NCBI GenBank assembly: GCA_946479725.1
Contig: CAMLHB010000055.1
Location: forward strand, 1 to 11,975
Direction: 5' to 3'
DNA length: 11,975 nucleotides
From: an uncultured Actinomycetes bacterium
GTDB lineage: Bacteria; Actinomycetota; Thermoleophilia; Solirubrobacterales; 70-9
Shown: positions 7,393 through 11,975 of the stretch, in pieces
Layout: each line of letters begins with the position of its first letter
Position numbering within the stretch: position 1 is the first letter of the stretch
Translations under genes and position numbers: made by a program
Notes under the pieces: generated by a model
What the model was told of the DNA's origin: nothing
Seen by the model: only the letters and a program-made list of their open reading frames with translations
The model's database searches: none

Positions 7393-8267
7393 CCCCTCCC
7401 GACCAGGCCGTCCCCTCGCGGGTGCGGATCCAGACCGGCGCCACCGAGGCGCCCAGCGGCGTCACCGGCACCACGGCGGCCCCGGCCTTCCAGCCCGAGC
7501 TCGTCTTCGACGCGCGCGAGGTGGCGATCTTCTACGGCGCCAAGCAGGCGCTGGCGGGGGTTACGCTCGGCATTCGCCGCGGCGAGATCACCGCCCTGAT
7601 CGGACCCTCGGGGTGCGGCAAGACGACCTTCCTGCGCAGCCTCAACCGGATGAACGACTCGGTCCCCGGCTTCCGCATCGAGGGCAGCGTCCGCTACCAC
7701 GGCCACGAGCTCTACGGCGGCAACGTCGACCAAGTGGAGGTGCGGCGGCGGATCGGCATGGTCTTCCAGAAACCGAACCCCTTCCCGAAGTCGATCTACG
7801 ACAACGTCGCCTGGGCGCCGCGCAACCTCGGCCTGCGCCGCGGTCTCGACGAGCGGGTCGAGGGGGCGCTGCGCGGGGCGGCGCTGTGGGACGAGGTCAA
7901 GGACCGGCTCAAGGACAGTGCCCTCGGCCTCTCCGGCGGCCAGCAGCAGCGGCTCTGCATCGCCCGCGCAATCGCGATCGAGCCCGACGTCCTCCTCCTC
8001 GACGAGCCCGCCTCGGCCCTCGACCCGATCGCCACCGGCGCGATCGAGGAGCTGATGCACAGCCTCAAAGGCCGCTTCACGATCGTCATCGTCACTCACA
8101 ACATGCAGCAGGCGGCCCGCGTCGCCGACCGCACCGCCTTCTTCAGCCTCGAGACCGGCGACGCGAGGCCGGTGGGAACGCTGATCGAGGTCGGCGACAC
8201 CAACCGCATCTTCACCAACCCCCGCGACCCGCGAACCCGCGACTACGTCACCGGCCGCTTCGGTTAG
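7389..8267 (+). CDS. pstB: PstB, phosphate ABC transporter ATP-binding protein
   Basis: This is the ATPase that drives PstCA. It has 292 residues: Walker [10 protein letters not shown] (72-80), the PstB-typical Q-loop region [17 protein letters not shown] (124-140), ABC signature LSGGQ (181-185), Walker B VLLLDEP (201-207) and the switch histidine in VTHNMQQA (His237). The segment DEPASALDP carries Ala where most PstB proteins have Cys or Thr, a mild change. About 37 Pro/Ala/Thr-rich residues precede the conserved core, making it longer than the usual 250-260. ATG at 7389, in the ATGA overlap with pstA, decides the start, although the frame is open further upstream. No phoU follows. The next gene is convergent. 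Confidence 0.97.
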   Translation: MTPPDQAVPSRVRIQTGATEAPSGVTGTTAAPAFQPELVFDAREVAIFYGAKQALAGVTLGIRRGEITALIGPSGCGKTTFLRSLNRMNDSVPGFRIEGSVRYHGHELYGGNVDQVEVRRRIGMVFQKPNPFPKSIYDNVAWAPRNLGLRRGLDERVEGALRGAALWDEVKDRLKDSALGLSGGQQQRLCIARAIAIEPDVLLLDEPASALDPIATGAIEELMHSLKGRFTIVIVTHNMQQAARVADRTAFFSLETGDARPVGTLIEVGDTNRIFTNPRDPRTRDYVTGRFG

Positions 8268-8282
8268 AGCCGGACACTCACG

Positions 8283-8327
8283 CGAGTCCGCGGAGAGCGT
8301 CGATATACGACGGCTATCGCGGACTCG
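8283..8327. terminator. Nested inverted repeat after pstB
   Basis: The outer stem is a perfect 10-bp repeat, CGAGTCCGCG (8283-8292) with CGCGGACTCG (8318-8327). Inside it sits a perfect 5-bp stem, CGTCG (8298-8302) with CGACG (8308-8312), around ATATA. The two 5-nt flanks (GAGAG, GCTAT) form a symmetrical internal loop. It starts 16 bp after the pstB stop and lies between convergent genes. There is no U-run on either strand, so it could be a factor-assisted or RNA-end-stabilising structure rather than a classical terminator. Confidence 0.6.
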
Positions 8328-8380
8328 AGAGATAGGCGGTCTAAAAGTGCGTGTTGGGAGAGGGGAGGTCAATTCCGGAG

Positions 8381-8399
8381 GAGGGGTGCCGACCCCCTC
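8381..8399 (-). terminator. Possible terminator hairpin of the zinc-ribbon pair
   Basis: GGGGT (8383-8387) and ACCCC (8392-8396) form a 5-bp stem around GCCG, extendable by GA/TC (8381-8382 with 8398-8399) across one bulged C. It begins about nine bases beyond the stop of the minus-strand coiled-coil gene. Read on the minus strand it is followed by TCCTCC rather than a real U-run, so the call is tentative. Confidence 0.35.
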
Positions 8400-8407
8400 A
8401 ACGGCAG

Positions 8408-8752
8408 CTAGCGCTTCAGGATCTCCTCGCCTGAGACCTGGGCGAGGAGGGGTTTGCCGCACTGCCAGCAGAAGGTGGCGCCATTGGAGTGGGGAGCGCC
8501 GCAGCCGGCGCAGGAGCCGGCGGCGCCGGTCTCGTCCATGCGGAGGATCCGCTCGACCTCGCTCAACTCGGCGTCGGCGTCCTGCAGCGGGACCGCCCGC
8601 TTGACGATCAGCTCGACGTCGATGCTGTTGCGAACCGCCATCTCGTAGACGAGGCCGCCGAGGTCCCACTGCAGCTCGGCGACCCGGGCAGAGAGCTGCT
8701 CGCGGCGGCGCTGCAGATCGACGATCTGCTCCTCCTGGCCGGCGGCGCTCAT
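8408..8752 (-). CDS. Coiled-coil zinc-ribbon protein
   Basis: This is a 114-residue soluble protein without a recognised family name. Residues about 7-32 and 55-72 are charged, heptad-like helices (EEQIVDLQRRREQLSARVAE at 7-26), likely coiled coil. The C-terminus holds a zinc ribbon, CAGC (Cys81, Cys84) and CWQC (Cys95, Cys98), a four-cysteine knuckle pair with the usual spacing. The order is therefore helical hairpin then zinc ribbon. The start is ATG at 8752-8750, chosen because ATGA (8752-8749) overlaps the stop of the upstream membrane zinc-ribbon gene. A longer open frame upstream would run through that gene. The stop is TAG at 8410-8408. Tight coupling and matching zinc ribbons suggest the two proteins work together. 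No enzymatic motif is visible and no function is proposed. Confidence 0.85.
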   Translation of the reverse strand: MSAAGQEEQIVDLQRRREQLSARVAELQWDLGGLVYEMAVRNSIDVELIVKRAVPLQDADAELSEVERILRMDETGAAGSCAGCGAPHSNGATFCWQCGKPLLAQVSGEEILKR

Positions 8753-9357
8753 TCGAAGAAGGTCCCTTCGAACTTGCCGTTGCTGCCGCAGCCGGCGACG
8801 CTCGGGTCGCATTCGCCGCCCAACTTCTGTTCGGGCGGGGCGATCTTCACGCCCGGCGCCGGTTCGAAGACTTCTTCGGTCGCCTTGCTGGCGCCGCTGG
8901 AGCCGGTGGCGGCCTTTTCCTTCGCCTTCTTCACGTTCGCCGACTTCGCCTGCTTGCCGCCCTTGCCGACGCCGGCGGTGGCGCCCGCCCCCGCGGTCGA
9001 GGCGGTCGCGGTCGGGCTTTCGGCGCCGCCGACGCGGATCACCTGCGGCGCGGCGGTATTGGTCATCCCGTTGCCGCCGGAGCGGCCGATCATCACGCCG
9101 ACCCCGATCGCGAGGACCAGGGTGGCGACGACGCCGACCAGGGAGGAGCTGGCGGAAATCGAAGGGCGCCGGCGCGGCGACGGTTGAGGAGGGGGTCCCC
9201 CCGCCGCCGCGGCCGGCTGGGGACGCTTGCTCGCGTTCATGTACGCGACCGCGTCCATGATCGGCAGCCGCGGCTCCCCGCGCCGCTGCCCACAGGAGAG
9301 GCAGTAGCGCTGGTCCGGGAGCAGGGACGATCCGCAGCTGGGGCAGGCGTCGGACAC
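8749..9357 (-). CDS. Zinc-ribbon single-pass membrane protein
   Basis: This is a 202-residue protein of unknown function. An N-terminal zinc ribbon, CPSC (Cys5, Cys8) and CLSC (Cys19, Cys22), is followed by a basic Pro/Ala-rich linker and one transmembrane helix (about 72-91). A low-complexity Ala/Gly/Lys/Thr region (about 110-165) leads to a tail with a Cys183-Cys190 pair (CDPSVAGC). Basic residues before the helix (PRRRP, 61-65) predict the ribbon is cytoplasmic and the tail outside, where the cysteine pair could be oxidised. GTG at 9357-9355 is the preferred start because it puts the ribbon right at the N-terminus. The Shine-Dalgarno match is weak. The frame extends much further upstream, but that sequence lies inside the divergent gene. 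It overlaps the next gene by ATGA. The layout resembles membrane zinc-ribbon proteins of actinobacteria in general, not a named family. Confidence 0.82.
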   Translation of the reverse strand: MSDACPSCGSSLLPDQRYCLSCGQRRGEPRLPIMDAVAYMNASKRPQPAAAAGGPPPQPSPRRRPSISASSSLVGVVATLVLAIGVGVMIGRSGGNGMTNTAAPQVIRVGGAESPTATASTAGAGATAGVGKGGKQAKSANVKKAKEKAATGSSGASKATEEVFEPAPGVKIAPPEQKLGGECDPSVAGCGSNGKFEGTFFE

Positions 9358-9387
9358 GGCTGCATCTTCATGCGGCTCCCCGCCCTG

Positions 9388-9440
9388 CGTGTTTAGGAGT
9401 TGTAAAAAACGCGGACCCAGGATCTTCACAACTCGCGCAC
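9388..9440. promoter_or_regulatory. Divergent Pho-box-like operator candidate
   Basis: An imperfect inverted repeat, GAGTTGTAAA (9397-9406) and TTCACAACTC (9425-9434), matches at 9 of 10 positions. Each arm extends outwards into an 11-bp-pitch repeat. On the plus strand CAC occurs at 9427 and 9438; on the minus strand ACA occurs at 9403 and 9392. The 9-mer TCACAACTC (9426-9434) also occurs on the minus strand of the pst operator (5452-5444). This suggests one regulator controls both the zinc-ribbon pair and the phosphoesterase-like gene. The second half-sites are weak, so this is a candidate only. Confidence 0.4.
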
Positions 9441-9526
9441 GGCGCCTGGCGATACTCGCGCTGGCTTTGACCGCGAAGGACGACCAGGCAGGCGACCGAC
9501 CCATATACGGACCGGAACGGGAGCCG

Positions 9527-10792
9527 GTGGACAAGCGGCTGCCCGCTCCCTGGTCCCTGGCGATGGCGGTGCTGGCGATGCTCACCCTCGGGGTGCTGAT
9601 CGGCTCCGTCACCACGCAGAGCTCCCAGAACTCCGGCTTCGCCACGGTGCTGCTGGAAGCGGCCGCAGAAGAGGAAAAAGAAACCGCGAGCAGCGAACCG
9701 GCGGCCGCCGCAGCACCCGAAGTCGAAGCGTCGGATGAAGAAGCCGCGACCGCGACGGCCGCCTCGACGCTGCCGGCGGAAACCCCGCTGGTCGAAGAAC
9801 CGCTCACCGGCGAACCCGAACCGGAAGTCCCGATCATCGAAGAAGAACCACCCACCGGCCTGCCGGAAGTGAAACACGTCTTCGTCGTGATGCTGCCGCA
9901 GGGCGGCTTCGAAGAAACCTTCGGGAAAACCGCGAAGTCACCGTACCTCGGTAAGGAACTACCGAAGCAGGGGGAGCTCCTGACCAACTACTACGCGATC
10001 ACCAAAGGTGTGCTGGCGAACCAGATCGCCCTGCTCAGCGGCCAGGGGCCGACGCCGGCGACCGCCTCCGAGTGCCCCACCTACGGCGACGTCCTCCCTG
10101 CCACCGAAAGTCCTGAAGGGCAGATCGAGGGCGAAGGCTGCGCCTACCCGGCGACGACCAAGACGCTGCTCGGCCAGCTGACCGAAGCCGACCTCGAGTG
10201 GAAGGCCTACCGGGTAGGACCGGAAGGCTGCGCCAACCCGCCGACCGATCCCGCCGACCTCGCGGACCCGCTGCTCTACTTCCACAGCGTCTTCGACGAC
10301 CCCGCCTGTGGCGAACGCGACGTCGGCCTGCCGCAGCTCGCCACGGATCTGGAGCTGAAGGCCGAAGAATTCCCCGCCCTCGCCTACGTCACGCCCGAAG
10401 AAGCGCAGCTCAAAACCGTGATCACCGAGATCAAGAGCTCACTTGCCTACAAGGACGGCGGCATGATGGTTCTGACCGCCGCCCAGTCCCCCCAGGAGGG
10501 CGAACACCCCGACGAAAGCGGCTGCTGCATCGACCCCGACTTCCCCAACCTGCCGGGCGGCCCCAGCGAAGCCGCCCCGGCCGGACCGGTCCACGAAACC
10601 GGCGGCGGAGGCCGCGTCGGCCTCCTCCTCCTCTCCCCCTATGTCGAACCGGGCACGACCAGCGAAACGTACTTCAACCACTTCTCCCTCCTGATCACGA
10701 TCGAGGAACTGTTCGAACTAGAACGAATCGGCTACGCCGCCGAACCCGCCCTGACCGGCTTCGACGAATCGCTCTTCAACGCCGCCGGGTAA
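9527..10792 (+). CDS. Membrane-anchored phosphoesterase-fold protein, probably catalytically inactive
   Basis: From the proposed GTG start it has 421 residues: one transmembrane helix near the N-terminus (about 9-28), an acidic Ala/Glu/Pro-rich linker (about 44-112), then an outer domain. That domain resembles the phosphoesterase family (PF04185, AcpA/phospholipase C-like, alkaline phosphatase superfamily). KHVFVVMLPQGGFEETFG (116-133) aligns with the family's opening KHIVVVMMENRSFDNYFG pattern, and GGRVGLLLLSPYVEPGTTSE (361-380) with NHFSLLITIEELF (384-396) matches its end. Catalytic positions are altered: the ENRS residues read PQGG (124-127), the nucleophile region reads TKGVLANQ (159-166), and the usual FDE reads AAQ (318-320). 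Several cysteines may form disulfides. The frame is open from GTG at 9389, but codons there are atypical and overlap a putative operator, so 9527 is preferred. Binding of phosphate, lipid or cell-wall ligands is possible but unproven. Confidence 0.72.
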   Translation: MDKRLPAPWSLAMAVLAMLTLGVLIGSVTTQSSQNSGFATVLLEAAAEEEKETASSEPAAAAAPEVEASDEEAATATAASTLPAETPLVEEPLTGEPEPEVPIIEEEPPTGLPEVKHVFVVMLPQGGFEETFGKTAKSPYLGKELPKQGELLTNYYAITKGVLANQIALLSGQGPTPATASECPTYGDVLPATESPEGQIEGEGCAYPATTKTLLGQLTEADLEWKAYRVGPEGCANPPTDPADLADPLLYFHSVFDDPACGERDVGLPQLATDLELKAEEFPALAYVTPEEAQLKTVITEIKSSLAYKDGGMMVLTAAQSPQEGEHPDESGCCIDPDFPNLPGGPSEAAPAGPVHETGGGGRVGLLLLSPYVEPGTTSETYFNHFSLLITIEELFELERIGYAAEPALTGFDESLFNAAG

Positions 10793-10855
10793 CCAGAGGT
10801 CGCCCAACGCGAACCCGGATCCTCGTCCGAAACCAGATGCGCAGATCCGCTCTGG
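10793..10855. terminator. Weak inverted repeats between convergent genes
   Basis: CCAGAG (10793-10798) can pair with CTCTGG (10850-10855), and CGGATC (10816-10821) with GATCCG (10844-10849). The 3' arms are contiguous while the 5' arms are 17 nt apart. This could form a bidirectional termination structure for the phosphoesterase-like gene and ppx. There is no U-run and the stems are short, so support is slight. Confidence 0.25.
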
Positions 10856-10862
10856 AATTCCG

Positions 10863-11771
10863 CTAGACCGCGACGCGTTCGGTGGAGCCCTCGAGGCTGC
10901 CGTTGAGGAGGTCGAGGATGACGCCCTCGCGGAGGCCGCCCTTGCCGATCTGCAGGGGCTGGCCGAGGAGGTCGGACAGCTTCTCGAGCAGGAGGACGCC
11001 GGTGGGGAGGATGCGGACGCGGGTGGGGTCGAGCTCGAAGCGGCGGCCGACGTCGGCGGCGGGGTCGCCGCAGAGGACGCGGATGCCGCGCTCGAGGGTC
11101 TCGTATTCGAGCATCGCGCCGACCAGGCGGCGCAGCGAGGAGGCGGAGCCGCCGACGGCGACCGCCTGGGCCGGGCGCTCGATCTCGACCCCCTCGAAGA
11201 TGTCGTCGATGCGATCGCGGGTGCGACGGATCTCCGCCGCCGAGGGCGGATCGGAGGAGATCAGCTCGTCGGCGAGGTTGCCGGACCCCACCGGCCAGGA
11301 ACGGACGCTCTGGACGCCGTCGGGGACGGTGCCGAGGATCACCTCGGTCGAGCCGCCGCCGATGTCGACGACGCCGATCAGCCCCTCGGCCGGGTGCCCG
11401 AGCGTCTTCGTCGCGCCGATGAAGGAGAGCCGCCCCTCCTCCTCCTCGGGCAGGACCTCGATCGGCACGCCGGCGGCGGCGCCGACCGCCTCGGCAACCT
11501 CCTCGCAGTTCCGCGCCTCGCGCACCGCGGCGGTGGCAACCGCCCGGATCTCCTCAGCCCCAAGCTCCTGAGCAAGCCGCACCTGGGTAGCGACGACCTC
11601 CCCCACTTCCTCGACTTTCTCCGCCGAAATCCGCCCCTTCCCGTCAACGGCCTTGCCGATCCGCGTATAAGCCCGCTGCTCCATCACCTTCTTCAGCTGC
11701 CCGTCCACAGGCTCGGCCACGAGCAACCGCGTCGTGTTGGACCCGATATCTATCGCCGCACAAAGAGTCAT
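10863..11771 (-). CDS. ppx: Exopolyphosphatase (Ppx/GppA family, short form)
   Basis: This 302-residue member of the Ppx/GppA phosphatase family (PF02541, actin-like ASKHA fold) releases orthophosphate from polyphosphate ends; related proteins hydrolyse pppGpp. The two phosphate-binding loops are visible: AAIDIGSNTTRLLVAE at residues 5-20 and GVVDIGGGSTEVILG at 133-147. Acidic residues in the EEEEGRLSFIGA segment (109-120) include the likely catalytic glutamate, and AVGGSASSLRRL (205-216) is also typical. Only the two core domains are present. The C-terminal regions of E. coli Ppx (about 510 residues) are absent, as is usual for actinobacterial Ppx1-type proteins. ATG at 11771-11769 is chosen because GGGGGA lies about seven bases upstream and the protein then begins right at the first motif. 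The frame stays open upstream only through low-complexity glycine codons. It is convergent to the phosphoesterase-like gene and closes the polyphosphate cycle with ppk1. Confidence 0.94.
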   Translation of the reverse strand: MTLCAAIDIGSNTTRLLVAEPVDGQLKKVMEQRAYTRIGKAVDGKGRISAEKVEEVGEVVATQVRLAQELGAEEIRAVATAAVREARNCEEVAEAVGAAAGVPIEVLPEEEEGRLSFIGATKTLGHPAEGLIGVVDIGGGSTEVILGTVPDGVQSVRSWPVGSGNLADELISSDPPSAAEIRRTRDRIDDIFEGVEIERPAQAVAVGGSASSLRRLVGAMLEYETLERGIRVLCGDPAADVGRRFELDPTRVRILPTGVLLLEKLSDLLGQPLQIGKGGLREGVILDLLNGSLEGSTERVAV

Positions 11772-11800
11772 AGGCGCATCCCCCGCATGTTCCCAGGCAG

Positions 11801-11812
11801 GTCGGATCCGAC
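11801..11812. promoter_or_regulatory. 12-bp palindrome upstream of ppx
   Basis: GTCGGATCCGAC is a perfect 12-bp palindrome, 29 bp before the ppx start codon. Its position suits a repressor operator or a site in the leader. No matching second copy was seen in the window and no regulator is known, so function is inferred from position alone. Confidence 0.35.
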
Positions 11813-11825
11813 ACGTTGGGGGGCC

Positions 11826-11919
11826 GGGTGGGGGTCCGAACGGCTTGTACTTTTTCGGCGCTGAAACCTCGGACGACAGCCGACATCCCACCGAAAAAGT
11901 TGAGAGAGGACCCCCACCC
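11826..11919. repeat. Two nested perfect inverted repeats in the ppx leader
   Basis: The outer arms GGGTGGGGGTCC (11826-11837) and GGACCCCCACCC (11908-11919) are a perfect 12-bp inverted repeat. Inside, ACTTTTTCGG (11849-11858) and CCGAAAAAGT (11891-11900) form a perfect 10-bp inverted repeat around a 32-nt centre, which has a short GCTG/CAGC pairing (11860-11863 with 11877-11880). The side segments are 11 and 7 nt. It lies 54 bp upstream of ppx. It could be a leader RNA structure, a terminator for a gene beyond the window edge, or a protein-binding site. Confidence 0.6.
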
Positions 11920-11937
11920 CCCCCCCCACCCCCCCCC
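11911..11937. repeat. Interrupted poly-C tract (C5-A-C11-A-C9)
   Basis: Twenty-five cytosines with only two interrupting adenines form the outer edge of the nested inverted repeat. The minus strand, which is the ppx sense strand, therefore carries G9-T-G11-T-G5, enough for a G-quadruplex. The 11-base run is also prone to length change by replication slippage and to sequencing error, so its exact length is uncertain. From 11938 to the window end (38 bp) no gene is supported. Confidence 0.8.
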
Positions 11938-11975
11938 AAAATTGTTAGACACGGGCGCCCAAAAACCGCGCCAAA

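Noticed and set aside
7251..8669. Long minus-strand open frame opposite pstB
   Set aside because: It is antisense to the full set of PstB ATPase motifs on the plus strand, and its translation is low-complexity.
9389..9526. In-frame extension of the phosphoesterase-like gene to GTG at 9389
   Set aside because: The first codons include several that are rare here (TTT, AGG, AGT, TGT, AAA, ACA, ATA), and the stretch overlaps a putative divergent operator. It is not excluded, because no start near 9527 has an ideal Shine-Dalgarno spacing.
9358..9987. Upstream extension of the membrane zinc-ribbon gene
   Set aside because: It is Ser/Gly-rich antisense of the phosphoesterase-like gene. The zinc ribbon and GTG at 9357 make a better N-terminus.
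11772..11939. Upstream extension of ppx beginning with poly-glycine
   Set aside because: The extra residues come from the poly-C tract and inverted repeats. ATG at 11771 has a Shine-Dalgarno site and starts at the first family motif.
1..11975. CRISPR array, tRNA, rRNA or insertion sequence
   Set aside because: No regularly spaced repeats, no cloverleaf or rRNA-like sequence and no transposase motifs were seen. The only short repeats are the regulatory half-sites and hairpins listed.

Overview
The window is a GC-rich chromosomal segment with GTG and TTG starts, short or overlapping gene junctions and two zinc-ribbon proteins. This fits a high-GC actinobacterium. The short exopolyphosphatase, the PiT/DUF47/Ppk1 grouping and the style of PstS make a Solirubrobacterales/Thermoleophilia-type genome my best guess, but that is inference from general resemblance. 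Almost everything here concerns inorganic phosphate: low-affinity uptake, high-affinity uptake, and polyphosphate synthesis and breakdown.

Left block, minus strand (4230 down to 50): ppk1 (polyphosphate kinase), a DUF47/PhoU-like Pit accessory protein, a PiT phosphate transporter, and a 79-residue two-helix membrane protein that overlaps the PiT gene by 4 bp. The spacing suggests one transcript joining bulk phosphate import to polyphosphate storage. Just upstream lies pstS (minus), closed by a near-textbook intrinsic terminator at 4251-4286, about 20 bp before ppk1.

Centre: pstS (minus) and pstC-pstA-pstB (plus) are divergent. Their shared 192-bp intergenic region carries seven TGTG/CACA-type half-sites, mostly at 11-bp pitch. 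These include two near-identical 18-bp boxes exactly 54 bp apart, which is the architecture of a Pho box bound by a PhoB/PhoP/RegX3-type regulator. The pstC, pstA and pstB genes are joined by ATGA overlaps. No canonical phoU, phoR or phoB lies in the window.

Right block: convergent to pstB is a minus-strand pair of zinc-ribbon genes, one a membrane protein and one a coiled-coil protein, overlapping by ATGA. Divergent from them is a membrane-anchored protein of the phosphoesterase (AcpA-like, alkaline phosphatase superfamily) fold that has lost the expected catalytic residues. The gap between them holds an inverted pair of 11-bp-spaced half-sites resembling those at pst, including a shared 9-mer. 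Convergent to the phosphoesterase-like gene is ppx (exopolyphosphatase, short form). Upstream of ppx are a 12-bp palindrome, two nested perfect inverted repeats and a C5-A-C11-A-C9 tract.

Together the genes form a phosphate acquisition, storage and retrieval island: PiT and Pst import phosphate, Ppk1 stores it and Ppx releases it. The unexplained parts are the zinc-ribbon pair, the probable pseudo-phosphoesterase and the small PiT-linked membrane protein. No tRNA, rRNA, CRISPR array or mobile element was recognised. No gene-free stretch exceeds about 205 bp.
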